This document shows, one piece after another, positions 13,598 to 25,502 of a stretch of DNA of 64,000 nt (positions are counted from its first letter, which is position 1; each line of letters opens with the position of its first letter). A program made the position numbers and the translations under genes. The notes under the pieces are model-generated. The model was not told the origin of the DNA, searched no databases, and worked only from the letters and a program-made list of their open reading frames with translations. Location: contig JAPEIS010000014.1 in NCBI GenBank assembly GCA_029531795.1, forward strand, positions 434,001 through 498,000. Reading direction: 5' to 3'. The DNA comes from Sclerotinia nivalis (Eukaryota; Ascomycota; Leotiomycetes; Helotiales; Sclerotiniaceae).

Positions 13598-15842
13598 CTA
13601 TTTCTCCGCCGCACTACCAGGCTTCATACCCCCCTTATTTCCAAACCTAAGATCACCATCCAATTCATCACCAGGTTGATCATGTCTACTATACATTTTA
13701 TATTCGATTGAATCCTTGAAATTTAATGTTCCACTCTCGACCTGTTTTCTTGTTGCCGATAATTTGGATTTGGGTAGACCCATTGATTCGAGGAATTTGA
13801 CGGCTGTGAAGATATTAAGTTAGTATGAGTTCATAATCATATTGATACAGAGGGGAATATGGAAGAGGAAATGGGAATAGGAAATCGAAGTTGCGGGGTA
13901 ATTCAAAATAATGGGAAAACCTACTATCAGTCCACTCAGTCTCCTTCCTCTTATTACTCCAACCCAACTCCCCAGCCATAATATCAATAACCTTAGGAGC
14001 CGCTTCCAAAGCAGCCTGAGCATTCAAAAATGCCAATCTAGTTCTTCTAGCCAAAACATCAACAGCAGTTTGAGCATATTCATGTCTAACCGCATATCTA
14101 ATCTCACCATCCACAAATGGATAAAGAGGAGAAATTTTCTCTCCTCTAACAGGGTATCTTTGTTCAGTTGGAGAACTGAGAGATGCTACTGTCCAAGCTC
14201 TATCACCATAATTCTCTGTAAGATGTTTTGCGACATCTGTTTCGAGACCAAAATGTTGAATGAGGTTAATGAAGAGAGTTTTGGAGAAACCGTGTGCACC
14301 GACGAGTTTAACTTGATGAGTTTGACATGTTCCATTTAAATGTGCTCCATCATCATGCATTTGTGTACCGGAAACATCTGGTGCGTTTCTCACTGGTTTA
14401 GGTTGGAGTTTGAATTCGGAGACAGCTTCATCGACACATTCCTCAGCCATTTGACGATAAGTAGTCCATTTACCACCTGCGCAAGTAAGGAGACCAGAAG
14501 GTGAAATATTGATGAGATGGTTGCGAACGAGGGATTCGGTATTCTTTGCATTTGGATCTTTGACCAAAGGACGAATTCCAGACCAAGCTGCTAGAACATC
14601 ACCTCGACGAACATTGATATCTGGAGCGAGGTAGCGGCGAATTTCCGAAAGAATCCAATCAATTTCTTCTTCGCTTGCGACTGGGTTGTAAGAAATTTTG
14701 GTAGGAGAATCGGTGGTACCGGCAATTGTATTTCCTTGCCATGGAAGGAAGAAAATTACTCTGCCATCAGAAGTTTTAGGATCAATAAGACCCATCTTTT
14801 GAGGACTGTAATAACCAGGAAGAATAACGTGAACGCCAGAACTTGGTGCAACAATTTCCTTTACTCCTTGATCGTCCATCTTTCTAATGGAATCGCAGAA
14901 TGGTCCCGTAGCGTTGATTACACCTTTAGCCCTGATTTTGAATTCCTTTGATGTCTTCCCATCCTTTTCATCTATCAAATCCTTAACCGTTGCACCGCAT
15001 AATTTACCATTCGCATCCTTTTCCAATCCAGTAACCTCGAGATGATTAACCACGGTACCTCCATATAATGCTGCAGTCATAGCCAAAGAAACATTCATTC
15101 TCGAATCATTATGAGCACCATCATAATAAACCAAAGCACCCACCAAATTATCCTTCTTCAACATAGGAAAAGCATCCAAAGCCTTACTCCTAGTTAAGAA
15201 ATACGAAGTTTCAATCCCCTCGGAACCAGCCAAGAAATCATATGCCTTTGTACCTGCCCAATAATAAGGAGCTTTCCACCATTTATCCAATGGTAACATA
15301 ATAGGTAACCAACTCGATAAATGCGGCGCCGTGTCCAAGAAATATTTTCGTTCCCTCAATGCCTCCTTCACCAACGCATATTGATTATAATCCAATTCCC
15401 AAACTGCCTTTTCCAAATATCGTACACCACCATGAACCAATTTTGTACTCTTACTACTTGTTCCACTACTAAAATCATCTCTTTCCACCACTGCAACCTT
15501 TAATCCTCTCGTAGCAGCATCAAGAGCTACACCTGCTCCTGTAGCTCCAGCACCAATGACTAATAAATCATAGACATCATCTTCATTTTGCGGAGTCGTA
15601 TTCGCCGAAGCACCTTGAGAACCTCCACTTCTTTTCAAATCTGCGATTTGTTCTGCTCTCGTTTTGATCTTTGGGAAACGGGGAGGACGAAAATGACCAT
15701 CTGCGCCAAAAGGAGGAACGACGGCAGAATCGAAACCGGGAATATTTCGTGGTCGGTATGTGTAGTAGAGGACGCCACCACCAACTGTTGTAGCTCCTAT
15801 TGTGTATAATAAAGGTTTCGCGAGTCTTTGTCGGAATGCCAT
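13598..15842 (-). CDS. GUT2: FAD-dependent glycerol-3-phosphate dehydrogenase, mitochondrial
   Basis: Exons are 15842-13925 and 13803-13598, split inside a Thr codon by a 121-nt intron, giving 707 aa, the usual fungal size. It oxidises sn-glycerol-3-phosphate to dihydroxyacetone phosphate and passes electrons to ubiquinone at the inner mitochondrial membrane, for glycerol use and the glycerophosphate shuttle. The N-terminus has a basic start and a hydrophobic stretch around residues 11-27, fitting import and anchoring. The dinucleotide-binding motif GAGATGAG is at about 97-104, followed by ERDDFSSGTSSKSTKLVHGG, which is diagnostic for this enzyme family. The GGVRYLEKAV, NATGPFCDSIR and TCAGGKWTTYRQMAE blocks are also present, then the C-terminal helical domain. 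Without the second exon the frame would run into an unrelated tail, so the spliced end at 13598 is preferred. Confidence 0.96.
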
Positions 15843-16346
15843 TATCGATGGGGGGGGTATGATTCGTAGGGAGATGGAGATGGGGATGGGGATGGGGATG
15901 AGGAGAAGAGGAGGATGGAGAATTGGAGAGTTGGAGGTCGGAGAAGTTGGAGAGGTTGGAGAATTGGGGCAAACTTGTTATGATCTCGGGCAAAGATTAG
16001 GTGGAGATTTTATTCGTGTTGGTTGTGTTAGATGAAAGTCCAACAAGTGCTAAGCTTGGTAAATATCAATTGGATGCAGATCAGCCCGCTTTATTGATGA
16101 AACTAAGGGATTATGATGACCTTGAATATGTCAACCAAAAAATTATTGGTTTCAAAGCTTGGTACTTTGGGTATTCAGGCAGGGAAACGTAAAATAATTA
16201 ATTGATTGGTTTGAATAAAGTCTAGAGTAATGAATGTTTTAACTTCGTATTGAACAATTGAATGTACAATAGAGAGAAGAATGATAGAAAGGTTGAAGAG
16301 GCACAAATTGAGGGGAAATATTACATCTTTTGTCTTTTGTTTGAAG

Positions 16347-16373
16347 CTCAACCTCAACCTCAACCTCAACCTC
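16347..16373. repeat. 6-bp microsatellite (ctcaac)n
   Basis: Four consecutive copies of ctcaac and a partial fifth. Confidence 0.85.
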
Positions 16374-18515
16374 TCCCACCATTCAATAAGGAACGTGCAC
16401 CACCGAGATCTCTGACTGTACATGATCGGATATACGAATCAAGACTTCCGCTACCCATATCATAAATTTTCCATCCTTCTCAGGAATTCTTCCGCCAATT
16501 GAAAAAGAGTTAAGGTTTGCATCAATTTGTATCATTTTCAAAATATTGACGCCCAAGTACTAGGTACCTAAGTATTGAAGGCATGGATAACTTAAATAGA
16601 CGCGGAATAAACGGAAAGGGGGTACATCGATACTTCACCAAAAAAATCACTCAATGGGTTCAAAATTTATTTAATCCAGAAAAGTCATTCCACTTTTTGG
16701 CTTTGATAGCTGGTGAGAACGGGCTAAGGTTACTGTGCCACTGAACGAGTTGAGAATTACCCCACCTTTTTATATCCCATGTGTGTTGATCATTACCAGT
16801 ATTCGCAATTGTTATTGAGATACCTGGAGTGCCACCGACCCTGAGATTATAAATTAGGTTTGCAGTAAGATATCGATGGAAATGATATTCAAAGATTCAT
16901 GATATTGAAGGGGTTTGAAGACCGTGATGTTTGATTTGGACTGTCAGTTGCTTCCTGGCTGTTCATATATGGTTGCAGGAACGCCTACTGTGATCCTTCT
17001 GCCGCTTCCCTTTCATACTTGTGTTTGATATCGGTGAGTCAAAAAAACGCGGGTATCTTTGGATTCATTAGTTAGCTTAGTAAAGATCGCCAAGTAACTT
17101 AGATTTGCATGTCCAGGAGTAGCAGATCACCATCTATGGGTCCTCCGACTCATGTACATTATATGCTACTGTCGGATACTAGTGACTTGGCGTCGGTATA
17201 AAGGGACTCGTGGGTTATCAAGACTTTCAATCAGCTCAGGTTTGACCTGATTCATGTCCGAAAAGTATCCGTGGAAAGATAATCGGCAGAGAGTTTGTAA
17301 GTTCTGCCTATCTGGAATTTGAGTATATCGGCTTCAGGCAGCAGGAGCGGAAGAATGAGACGAGATGGGAGATTGATTACCTTCTTGACCTCTCACGTGT
17401 GTTGATAATTTGAAATTAACGAACCATTGTTTATAATGATCGCGTCATCTCTGAATCAAATCCTTCTCTTGCACACCTCGAAGGAAGCGGCGTCTTCATC
17501 CGGATTCAGACAACCCACAAGTGTACGGAAGAAATCCCCCTTGGGCAGGAGAATCATGAAGCGCGCATGCATGAGAAAGGCAATAATCGCACATTATATC
17601 ACAATACCTTTAGATCCTTCCAACATATAACGTCGACTTCGAGGTTGTATAATTCTTGTGGTATTGCCTGTCAAGATAGATCTTCGTGGTGCTCCGTTAT
17701 GGTGAGATAATTTGAGGCTGCAGGATTCATGCAAATTGCTGGACACGGAATGATTTTTACCTCACCCGAGCAACAAGCCTCTGAGGATCATCACTGGACG
17801 GCACAGATTGCTCGATAAGCTGTCGAGTAGGCATACTGTATACATCAAGGAAGAAATTCACCTATGCCTTTGAAGCCTTCGAAGCCGATGACACACAGGC
17901 TTCACAATAAAATGAAGCAATTTTGCTTCGTGCCTCCAAAAACTTGAGGGTGGGTTATCATCTCTACCTACCTAGTAGTAAGCTGAGCTGCATATTAAAT
18001 CAGGTACACATACTTAGCGCATATGGATCCCGCGTTTACTCGATGAGATTACCCGCTCTAAACGCGTGAATTAAAATGAGATGGAGATTGATAGCAGCAA
18101 GGGATAGCGAACGATGGAAATTAATCTCTAGGATTGTCTAACCCTACAAAGATTCTTAAGCAAGTGCTGGCACTGGTCCAATGTTGTAGGTCAATCCATT
18201 CATCTTCCTTCGTGGGGTCCATCCAATACCATGAACATTTTTGTACCAATAGACTGGATGGCATATCAGCACTTCCGTAACTTTCATCAAAGAATTAATC
18301 AAATTATGAAATTGAATCCTGAGCAATCTTGGCTGTATTGTGGCAGTGTAAAAAGGCATTGGTTGTTCATATGCAAGTTTCAAGGTGAAGATCAGATGAG
18401 ATGAAGAAATCCCATCAAGACATATCAAGACATGTCAAAGGTATCAAAAGCATATCTTGGCATTGATAGGCCTCGGTGTGTATAATTATAAAGGTAGAAA
18501 ATACGGAATCTATTA

Positions 18516-18558
18516 ATTCATTTATTCATTTATTCATTTATTCATTTATTCATTTATT
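18516..18558. repeat. 8-bp tandem repeat (attcattt)n
   Basis: About five uninterrupted copies of the 8-bp unit attcattt, in an intergenic region. Confidence 0.9.
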
Positions 18559-19094
18559 GGTCAAGATTTAAAAGTTTGTCGTATGATGTTGTCACGTATG
18601 TTACGATGGAGGTGAATTCATCGATTCTGTGCGCACTCTTATTATTGGGAGAAGGAACGAGATGTGAGCAGCGGCAGTACCATTAACATTATCGTCCCTT
18701 CTCCATTTGATATCGGGACTGACCATCGTAAATAGTACTTATTAGTAGGTACTCAATTGTAATAAGGCCGTAAGACCGAGAATACCTAATAGTTTTTAGC
18801 ATTTGCTTCTTGGTATTGACTTCATATTGGACATTAAATTCTCGGCCGTATCTCTCGCTCTCACTTTTCCCTCAACCGTTTCAACTACAAAAGATTTAGA
18901 CATTGTTGAATCACTTCTTTTCATGACAAATACCTTCACCTTACAACTTCGACTTCAGCTTCAAGAATTCTTTAGGGTCGCATTCATTCTACAAATGTGA
19001 CTAACCTCTAAAATAAAACATCAAAACAAAATCACCTTCCCCATATCTTACTCCTCTCCTTCTTTCCTGCTTCAACCTTTCTAATTACAACCCT

Positions 19095-19122
19095 CCAATT
19101 CCAATTCCAATTCCAATTCCAA
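19095..19122. repeat. 6-bp repeat (ccaatt)n in the upstream region of the UNC93-like gene
   Basis: Four copies of ccaatt and a partial fifth lie about 120-140 nt before the start codon. They contain CCAAT pentamers, the core bound by CCAAT-binding factors, but the tandem form may be simple microsatellite growth in the leader. Confidence 0.75.
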
Positions 19123-19237
19123 GTTCGAACTTCAACCATCTTTTCAAGATAACAACCAAAAATACCTTTTACAGTCCTCTGCTTCTTCAAATAAGTTTAC
19201 AACCCTTAGAAATCATCGCAACAGTCAAGTCTTCACC

Positions 19238-20974
19238 ATGACAGATCATTTACAACCAGAGTCAGCTATTTCCAATTCCTCCTACTACAGCACGGCTACC
19301 ACGACCAAACAAACTCCAGCACCCCCATCAGTTACCAGTGCTCCATCAGGATGGATTTACAAGCATGTTCGCATTGGTAGATTTACCCTTCCTTGCTACG
19401 CGTCGCCACAAGTTCAACTTGTCTTGGTCGCACTTGTTTGTTTCCTCTGTGTTGGTATGTACAATGCACTCAGCGGTCTTGGTGGTGGTGGCCAAATCAC
19501 TGCAAAACCAGCAGATAACGCAAACTCGGCTCTTTACTCAACCTTCTCTGTTGTCGGTTTCTTCGCAGGTACTTTCGCAAATCGTCTCGGAATTAAACTC
19601 ACTTTGAGTTTGGGTGGTTTGGGTTATTGTGTCTACGCTTCAAGTTATCTATGCTACAGCCATACTCAGAATACTGGTTATGTCATCTTCGCAGGAGCAT
19701 TACTTGGTGTCTGTGCCGGTCTTCTCTGGACAGCTCAGGGTGGTATCATGATGTCCTATCCACCTGAGGAGTCTAAAGGAAAATATATCTCATGGTTTTG
19801 GTCAATTTTTAACCTTGGAGGCGTATTCGGTGCTCTCGTGAGTTCAACCGCACAAACACAAAAATATCTACTAATTCACTGCAGATTCCCCTTGCCTTGA
19901 ACATTGAAGATACCTCAAATCATGTTGTCAGCGACGGTACATACATCGGATTTATCATTCTCATGTTCATTGGAGCCCTCAGCGCTCTATGCTTATGTGA
20001 CGCAAATAAAGTTCGAAGAGCCGACGGATCTCACGTCATTCTCATGAAAAATCCTACATGGAACACAGAAATATGGGGCCTTTGGTACACACTCAGAAAC
20101 AACGTCTACGTCTTCCTCCTGTTCCCAATGTTCTTTGCCTCCAATTGGTTTTACACATATCAATTCAATGGTGTCAATGGTGCACATTTCAATACACGAA
20201 CTCGAGCTCTTAATAACATTTTATATTGGTTCGCACAGATCATCGGTGCTTTCATATCTGGTTATGCCCTGGATATTCAAAGGTTTAAGAGAACCACCAG
20301 AGCTAGAGCTGGTTTGATCGCATTGATCATCTTGACTGCCGCTGTTTGGGGTGCAGGTTATGGCTTCCAGTCTAGTGTTCCTGATCGTGATGTCACTGGC
20401 AAAGCCGATTATCAAGGCAAGATGGATTGGACAAGTGAAGGGTATGCTGAAGGTTTGGTTTTGTATATCGCCTATGGATTTTATGATGCCGTTTGGCAAT
20501 TGTCCGTTTACTGGTAAGTGTTATTGTTTCCGTCACAAGATTGTTCGTTGACTAACAATTCACAGGTTCATGGGTGCGCTCTCCAACTCCGGTAGAAAGA
20601 CAGCAAACTTCGCTGGTTTCTATAAGGGTATTCAATCTGCTGGTGCTGCTATTGCTTGGCGCATTGATGCAATGGAATACCCATACTTGACTCAATTTGC
20701 CATTACATGGAGTCTCCTTGCTGGTTCTCTCGTTGTTGCAGCACCAGTCATCTTCTTGAACATCAAGGAAGTAACCTCAATTGATGATGATATTGTTGAC
20801 ACTGATCTCAATTACGCCGATATTATGCCTCAAGCTATTCTTCTTGATCAAGATAAGCAATATCTCGGTGGACATAGCAGTTCAACTGATACCCGTCACG
20901 GATATAATTCCACCTCGGATGATATGGAACTCCCTCATCTCCGTCGTGAAAAAAATTCCGAAGACCTCGTTTGA
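19238..20974 (+). CDS. UNC93-like MFS membrane protein, three exons
   Basis: Exons are 19238-19837, 19885-20513 and 20566-20974, giving 545 aa. The second junction splits a Trp codon in the VYW-FMG segment, restoring a helix. After a Ser/Thr-rich cytosolic N-terminus of about 55 residues come roughly eleven to twelve hydrophobic segments. Family blocks include GMYNALSGLGGGGQ, the SVVGFFAGTFANRLG segment, GLLWTAQGGIMMSYPPE, and the FYDAVWQLSVYWFMGALSN region with a conserved GFYKGIQSAGAA block. This is the fungal DUF895/UNC93 group of the major facilitator superfamily. Members are membrane proteins of uncertain transport role, some suspected in ion transport. The C-terminal tail is hydrophilic and acidic. 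No lesion is seen. Confidence 0.88.
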
Positions 20975-21739
20975 ATCAGTCAGCGGACTTTCAGAGTGGC
21001 TTTTTACTATTGGTAAAAGCCTCTCACATCTTCGGGCGGATTGGTTTATTTTTCCTTGCAATTTCGATGATTTATGATTTGTAAGATGGGTGGAAGGATG
21101 GTCTTTCTTTTTGCTCGACACACAAGTTGTTACAACAAACTGATGGTGCACAAGTGCTGAGTATATGCTGAGATAAACTTCGATGAGGATGACTCTTGTT
21201 TTCTGATATTTTAAAATGGTGAGAATTATATCCGACAGTTTGAGAATTTGCGGCTTTCTATGTTTATGGATGTTGAATGTGGATGGATGCGAGTTGCTAA
21301 AAGAGAGAAGCAAATTGCGAATGAAGGCTATGAAAAATCACAATGTTATATCAGGGTGCTTGAGTTTTTTTTATCGGATTTGGTTGTATGGTTGATGATA
21401 GGCGGGGAACGAATTTGGCATATGCTTGTGGATACATGATGGACGATGCGTTGGATGGGAATTCTTAAAATGGATTGAAACTTGAAGTGGAAACACAGAT
21501 AGTGATTGAAATATTTGAGGTTCGAACTTCTAGACTTGATACATTTTTGATATGATATCATAGCTCGATACTTGATGGCTTGCTTATTAGAGTAGAGTCA
21601 GAGATAGTTAATTTGAGCTGAGCGTGTGTTATTTATTGATGTGTATGTGTGTGTGTATGGATATCAATTTATAAATGTGATTTGTTGACTTACGTTTGGA
21701 CGCGCTCAGTTATTAATAAGTTGATTAAGTTTTAGATAA
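20975..21739. other. Intergenic, 3' of the UNC93-like gene
   Basis: AT- and G-rich sequence with no supported gene. A tgtgtatgtgtgtgtgta run lies near 21640. Confidence 0.45.
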
Positions 21740-22581
21740 TATACTAATCAGTTCAAAATTCTGACACGAAATAGATACTATTACTTCCCCTATACGGGGA
21801 AATTTATCCTTAGAAGACCTTTATATGTTCAGGAAGTATTCAAGGTCCGGATTGTAGAGGACTTACAAAAGCAGCTCAGATCTATTGCTTCTGGACATAG
21901 TCGATCAGCTGATTTTGCAAAAGATGTGGAATCAGTAGGCTTAGCAACTATCACCTCCGCGGACCCGGAACATGATCCCGATACCCAGTTCAGACATTCA
22001 TTGGCTCGGTATCCGAGTGTTGTGATTGAAGTTTCATTTCCGCAGAAGCAGAAGGACATGAATCGCTTGGCTGATGAGTATATTCTTGGATCCGGCTCTA
22101 ATATTCATGTTATGATTGGTGTAGATATAGAATATCAGGGAAGCAAGAAGGTCACATTATCTGTTTGGCAACCTCAAGTTGTGGATAACGAACGTGGAAT
22201 AATGGTGTTGGTCACTGAGAAAACAGTGATAGATGAGGTATGATTGAATATTCATTGTTTAATTACTATGCCAAGGCTAAATATAAATAGATCATCCGCG
22301 ATGAAAATGGCAATCCGAACAAATCCGCACAAGCAGTTTTGCATCTCCAACTTCGAGACTTTGCACCGGGGACTTTGGTGGCGCTATACGAATCCACAGA
22401 TGAACCCATGAAGGAGTCAATATTTATATCCGCCAGTACCTTGTGTAGATATCTTGAAAGTGTTGAAAGCGCAGCGGCGATGCTGAAGGCTGGTGAGGGG
22501 TTTGTTAATCCTGAGATGCAGTTTCTGGAAAAGAGATATAGGGCTAGGGCGCCAGATGATGATCTTGATAAAGAGTATTAG
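21740..22581 (+). pseudogene. 5'-truncated remnant of a fungal family with a possible nuclease-like fold
   Basis: The frame is open from just after a stop at 21737 to a donor at 22237, then continues 22291-22581 in phase with a GT-AG intron of 53 nt. The joined product starts within YFPYTGKFILRRPLYVQEVF and contains DPDTQFRHSLARYPSVVIEV, a LADEYILGSGSNIHVMIG segment and KKVTLSVWQPQ. The first in-frame ATG is far inside the domain and no upstream exon with a start is visible, so the 5' end is probably missing. The spacing of Asp, Glu-Val and the hydrophobic strands resembles PD-(D/E)XK/Uma2-like proteins that are common and poorly described in ascomycetes; this is inference. Apart from the lost start the frame carries no stop or shift, so loss is recent or an upstream exon was missed. 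Confidence 0.5.
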
Positions 22582-24111
22582 TAAAGAACGCGGAAAGAAC
22601 TACAGAGGTTGTAGCCCTTGATACCTGTCGGTACGTCATGTGACCAACCTCACAAAGGGAGCTGTACAACTAGCGAGTTCTAGCCCATTCCCCTTCAATA
22701 TAAATAGCACCCCCTTTTCATAGTGTAGCAATCAAGAATGAATAAAACACATTACCATAATAGAACTATGCAACTGGTAAGATTACCACCGCAGTGATAC
22801 CAACAATACCATTTGTTTGGATCTATCTAATTCATGATATTCTATTCGTTCATACTGTGTTGTGGAAGATGATCTGTAAATCACGTCATGGGCATAACAA
22901 TATTTGCGTCGTGCGGGCACATGCTAGAAAAATGGTATCGTGTTTGTTTATTTCAGGGGGTTTATGTTTCCTATCGATATCTGTCTGCATGAATACACTA
23001 CTAGCGGCTCAATATCCTGATGCCCCGCTCTGATGGTGGGTAAAAAAAAAAGAAAGATTTCATAAACTTGTATGGAGGAAGAATTAGCCCATGAGACAGA
23101 AAGATTAGATAACCAGGAAGATCTTGGTAAAGCTGTAGGGACTGGGTATGAAAATTGACGTTAGTCACAAGGCCATAGCCTATAAATTATATCTGATCTC
23201 AAAGTGCCATATTGAATTCGAAAATAATACATATTTAAGAACGTGAGGACCATAAGGGAAGATTGCCTAACTTCTTGTTGTAGAACCCGTGACACTTTTG
23301 AATTGGATCTTGCTATTTTGGGACACTGGCGAATTCGAACACAATAGGCGGCGCTAGTGAATGCATAGTTCCGGTTAATGATGTAAGTTTTTCAATGATG
23401 GATTTGTGGCTATAAGAAGAAAGTGGTTATTGAAGAATCGCATGTTGGTGAATTCATAGTGTAAAAGAGTTGAGATATTGAAGCCACACGTAGCTAGTTC
23501 ATAGTCATATGGTCACATGATCCTTCGTAGTTAGATATAAGGAGAGATTCCCTTTTTGAATAATCAATCGTTTTTTCATTAGTCTTTTTATATCCCAATT
23601 TTATATACAATTCAATCCATTATTAATTCTATTAATTCTACTGTTTGAAATCTTTATAATATAATCTGATCAGTTCTTATTCCTATTCCTCTTTGCAGTG
23701 TACTATCGGGATATATATATCTCGACCTACCTCTTTCACAATAATGAATGTGCGAAGTTACATAGGGGGTCGATGATATGGTAGCTTTTTATTGTTGGGA
23801 ATCATAACGTTGGTTGATTTGTCGGAGTTGTTTCTCTTCAATGTATCTAAGGAGAGGAGAATTTCCTGAATGGGAGGGGTCATTATGGGAATGAAAAGAC
23901 TTCATGGAGTGGAAAGCATAACACGAAAGAGCGAGAGATTTAGTTGGTGAAAACACCTTTTGATTTTCAGACTATAGCATAGCGACTACAATCTGTGACG
24001 ATGGGTCTGCTATTAAATATTTACAGTGAAGAAAAGAGATTCATCACAACATTCCATCTCCGTCATCTTCTGCAGAAGAGTGAACTTTTCAGCTCAGGAA
24101 CAACCGGCATT
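22582..24111. other. Intergenic, no gene seen
   Basis: Only short unsupported frames, for example 22794-23033. No RNA gene or repeat array recognised. A short tatata run lies near 23713. Confidence 0.45.
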
Positions 24112-24660
24112 TCAGGAAGAAAAATAGTCAATGCCGTCTTGTAATGCCTCATTAATCACCGAAACCATCTCATTTGCCCGATCCACAACGTCCGGCGTTA
24201 ACTTCGCAACCAAAGCCTCACTGAACCTATCATGATCATGCCTAAGTAACTTCAATCCCACCAGGACAACCACGGAAAGATCAACTTTAGAAAAGTCCTC
24301 TTTTTTAGTTTTCAATACCCGGATAGCCTCGGGAATTTCAACACCCACGTTCGAAAATGTGAATTCCACAATACGATTCGAGTCGAAGGAATTGGCTGGT
24401 GCAGCTAGTTTTGCATCAATATAAGCTTTGCTGCTTGAGGTGTGGATGGCGGCAAACTTGAGGCCTATGGGGGCGGCATCGAGGATTTTACTGTTGCAGG
24501 AATTGAGGGTGGTGGTTAAGGCTTGTACGCCGTTGCTAATATTATTGATGTCGGAGATGAGGGTGTCGGGTGTGACAAGGTTCCGATCGGTGAGAGGGGC
24601 TGCTGAGACAGAGACTGAGATTGAGGCAAGGTAGAAGAAGAGTGCTTTGAGGGATACCAT
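24112..24660 (-). CDS. Secreted HsbA-type (hydrophobic surface binding) protein
   Basis: A single exon of 182 aa. I chose the start at 24660 rather than the upstream in-frame ATG at 24825, because MVSLKALFFYLASISVSVSA is a clean signal peptide beginning exactly there. The mature part is helix-rich, with TLISDINNISNGVQALTTTL near the front, a single Cys, and paired helices ending in IDYFSS. This is the fold pattern of the HsbA / cell-wall galactomannoprotein (Mp1-like) family. Members are secreted or wall-associated; HsbA of Aspergillus binds hydrophobic surfaces and helps recruit cutinase-type enzymes. Surface binding in this organism is inferred from family only. It is transcribed in the same direction as the amino acid permease upstream, about 840 nt away, as a separate unit. 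Confidence 0.75.
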   Translation of the reverse strand: MVSLKALFFYLASISVSVSAAPLTDRNLVTPDTLISDINNISNGVQALTTTLNSCNSKILDAAPIGLKFAAIHTSSSKAYIDAKLAAPANSFDSNRIVEFTFSNVGVEIPEAIRVLKTKKEDFSKVDLSVVVLVGLKLLRHDHDRFSEALVAKLTPDVVDRANEMVSVINEALQDGIDYFSS

Positions 24661-25502
24661 CGTGCTGTCCACGTTTTGTGAATCGTAGAATTTAGATGAT
24701 ATAATGTGTCTCGACAAAGGTAGATAGATGGGTGTCGTGTTGAGCTCAGTAGTGTAATGAGCATTGAAGATTGGCACTGGTTTCAAGACGGGAATGGAAG
24801 TTCTTCTCCAATATATATTTACCATGCTCTTCTTATATAAATTTCAATGACATTGCCAATGCTGCCAACAAAATATCGTTCTGAAGATCTGCAGCACTAG
24901 TGGATCTTAGGTAGCTAAACCCCACACTTGTGCCTTGATACCCTGCGGAACTAAAGGGAAAGTCCTCGATGATCACTGACCATGATGTATCTTTGAAGTT
25001 ATTAGAAGTTGAAAAGAACAAGGAAGACCGAATCCAAGTCGCTTTCTGAGTTCAGTCAACCAGAATGCCAATTCCCATGCGGAAGCCGATGGCAGATGCG
25101 CCGGTGTAAATTGCGATATTAAAATGAAGTTGCAAAGCATATCGTGTGCATTTCTGCTTTGCTGAATCTTTCCTGGTATCAAAATAACCCATTAGAGATT
25201 CAAGCTGTTAGTATGATCATCTAGTTCTTTCGAGAAATCTGTTATTCACCTTGGATGGAGAAAGTGAGGTCAACTTATTTTTTAAGCGAGTGATCTGCCA
25301 TCGCTAGATTTAGTACATATTCACTAAGTATTTAGCGCTTTGTAGCACTACGCTACATCTGCCAATTTTTCCAACTCTCGACGATACATATTGTTGTGTT
25401 TTACCTACCAAACTGTATCAAGCTGTGTAGTATAAATATCGATATAACAAAACTATCACACAGCTATATTACGGTTATAAGCCAGTCCACCCGCTGCTTA
25501 CA
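24661..25502. other. Intergenic between permease 3' end and HsbA-like gene
   Basis: Contains the presumed promoter of the HsbA-like gene (tatataaa-type sequence at 24830-24840). The frames at 24833-25021 and 24973-25182 (-) are not recognisable. No other feature. Confidence 0.45.

Larger units (their letters stand above)
15843..19237. other. Intergenic region between divergent GUT2 and UNC93-like genes
   Basis: The first 150 nt form the GUT2 upstream region and contain a purine-rich gatggg repeat (about 15870-15900). The last 250 nt are the CT-rich leader of the UNC93-like gene. Between them I see only isolated short frames (for example 18156-18428 on the - strand, 90 codons) that match nothing known. 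Confidence 0.45.

Noticed and set aside
13328..13711. 127- and 109-codon plus frames opposite the end of GUT2
   Set aside because: CT-rich low complexity, partly antisense to the GUT2 last exon.
18156..18428. 90-codon minus frame with a Pro-Val-Tyr-rich sequence
   Set aside because: No domain, no splice extension, and it lies in a region of random short frames. Left as intergenic.
24661..24825. Longer N-terminus for the HsbA-like protein
   Set aside because: The upstream in-frame ATG would bury the signal peptide 55 residues inside the protein.
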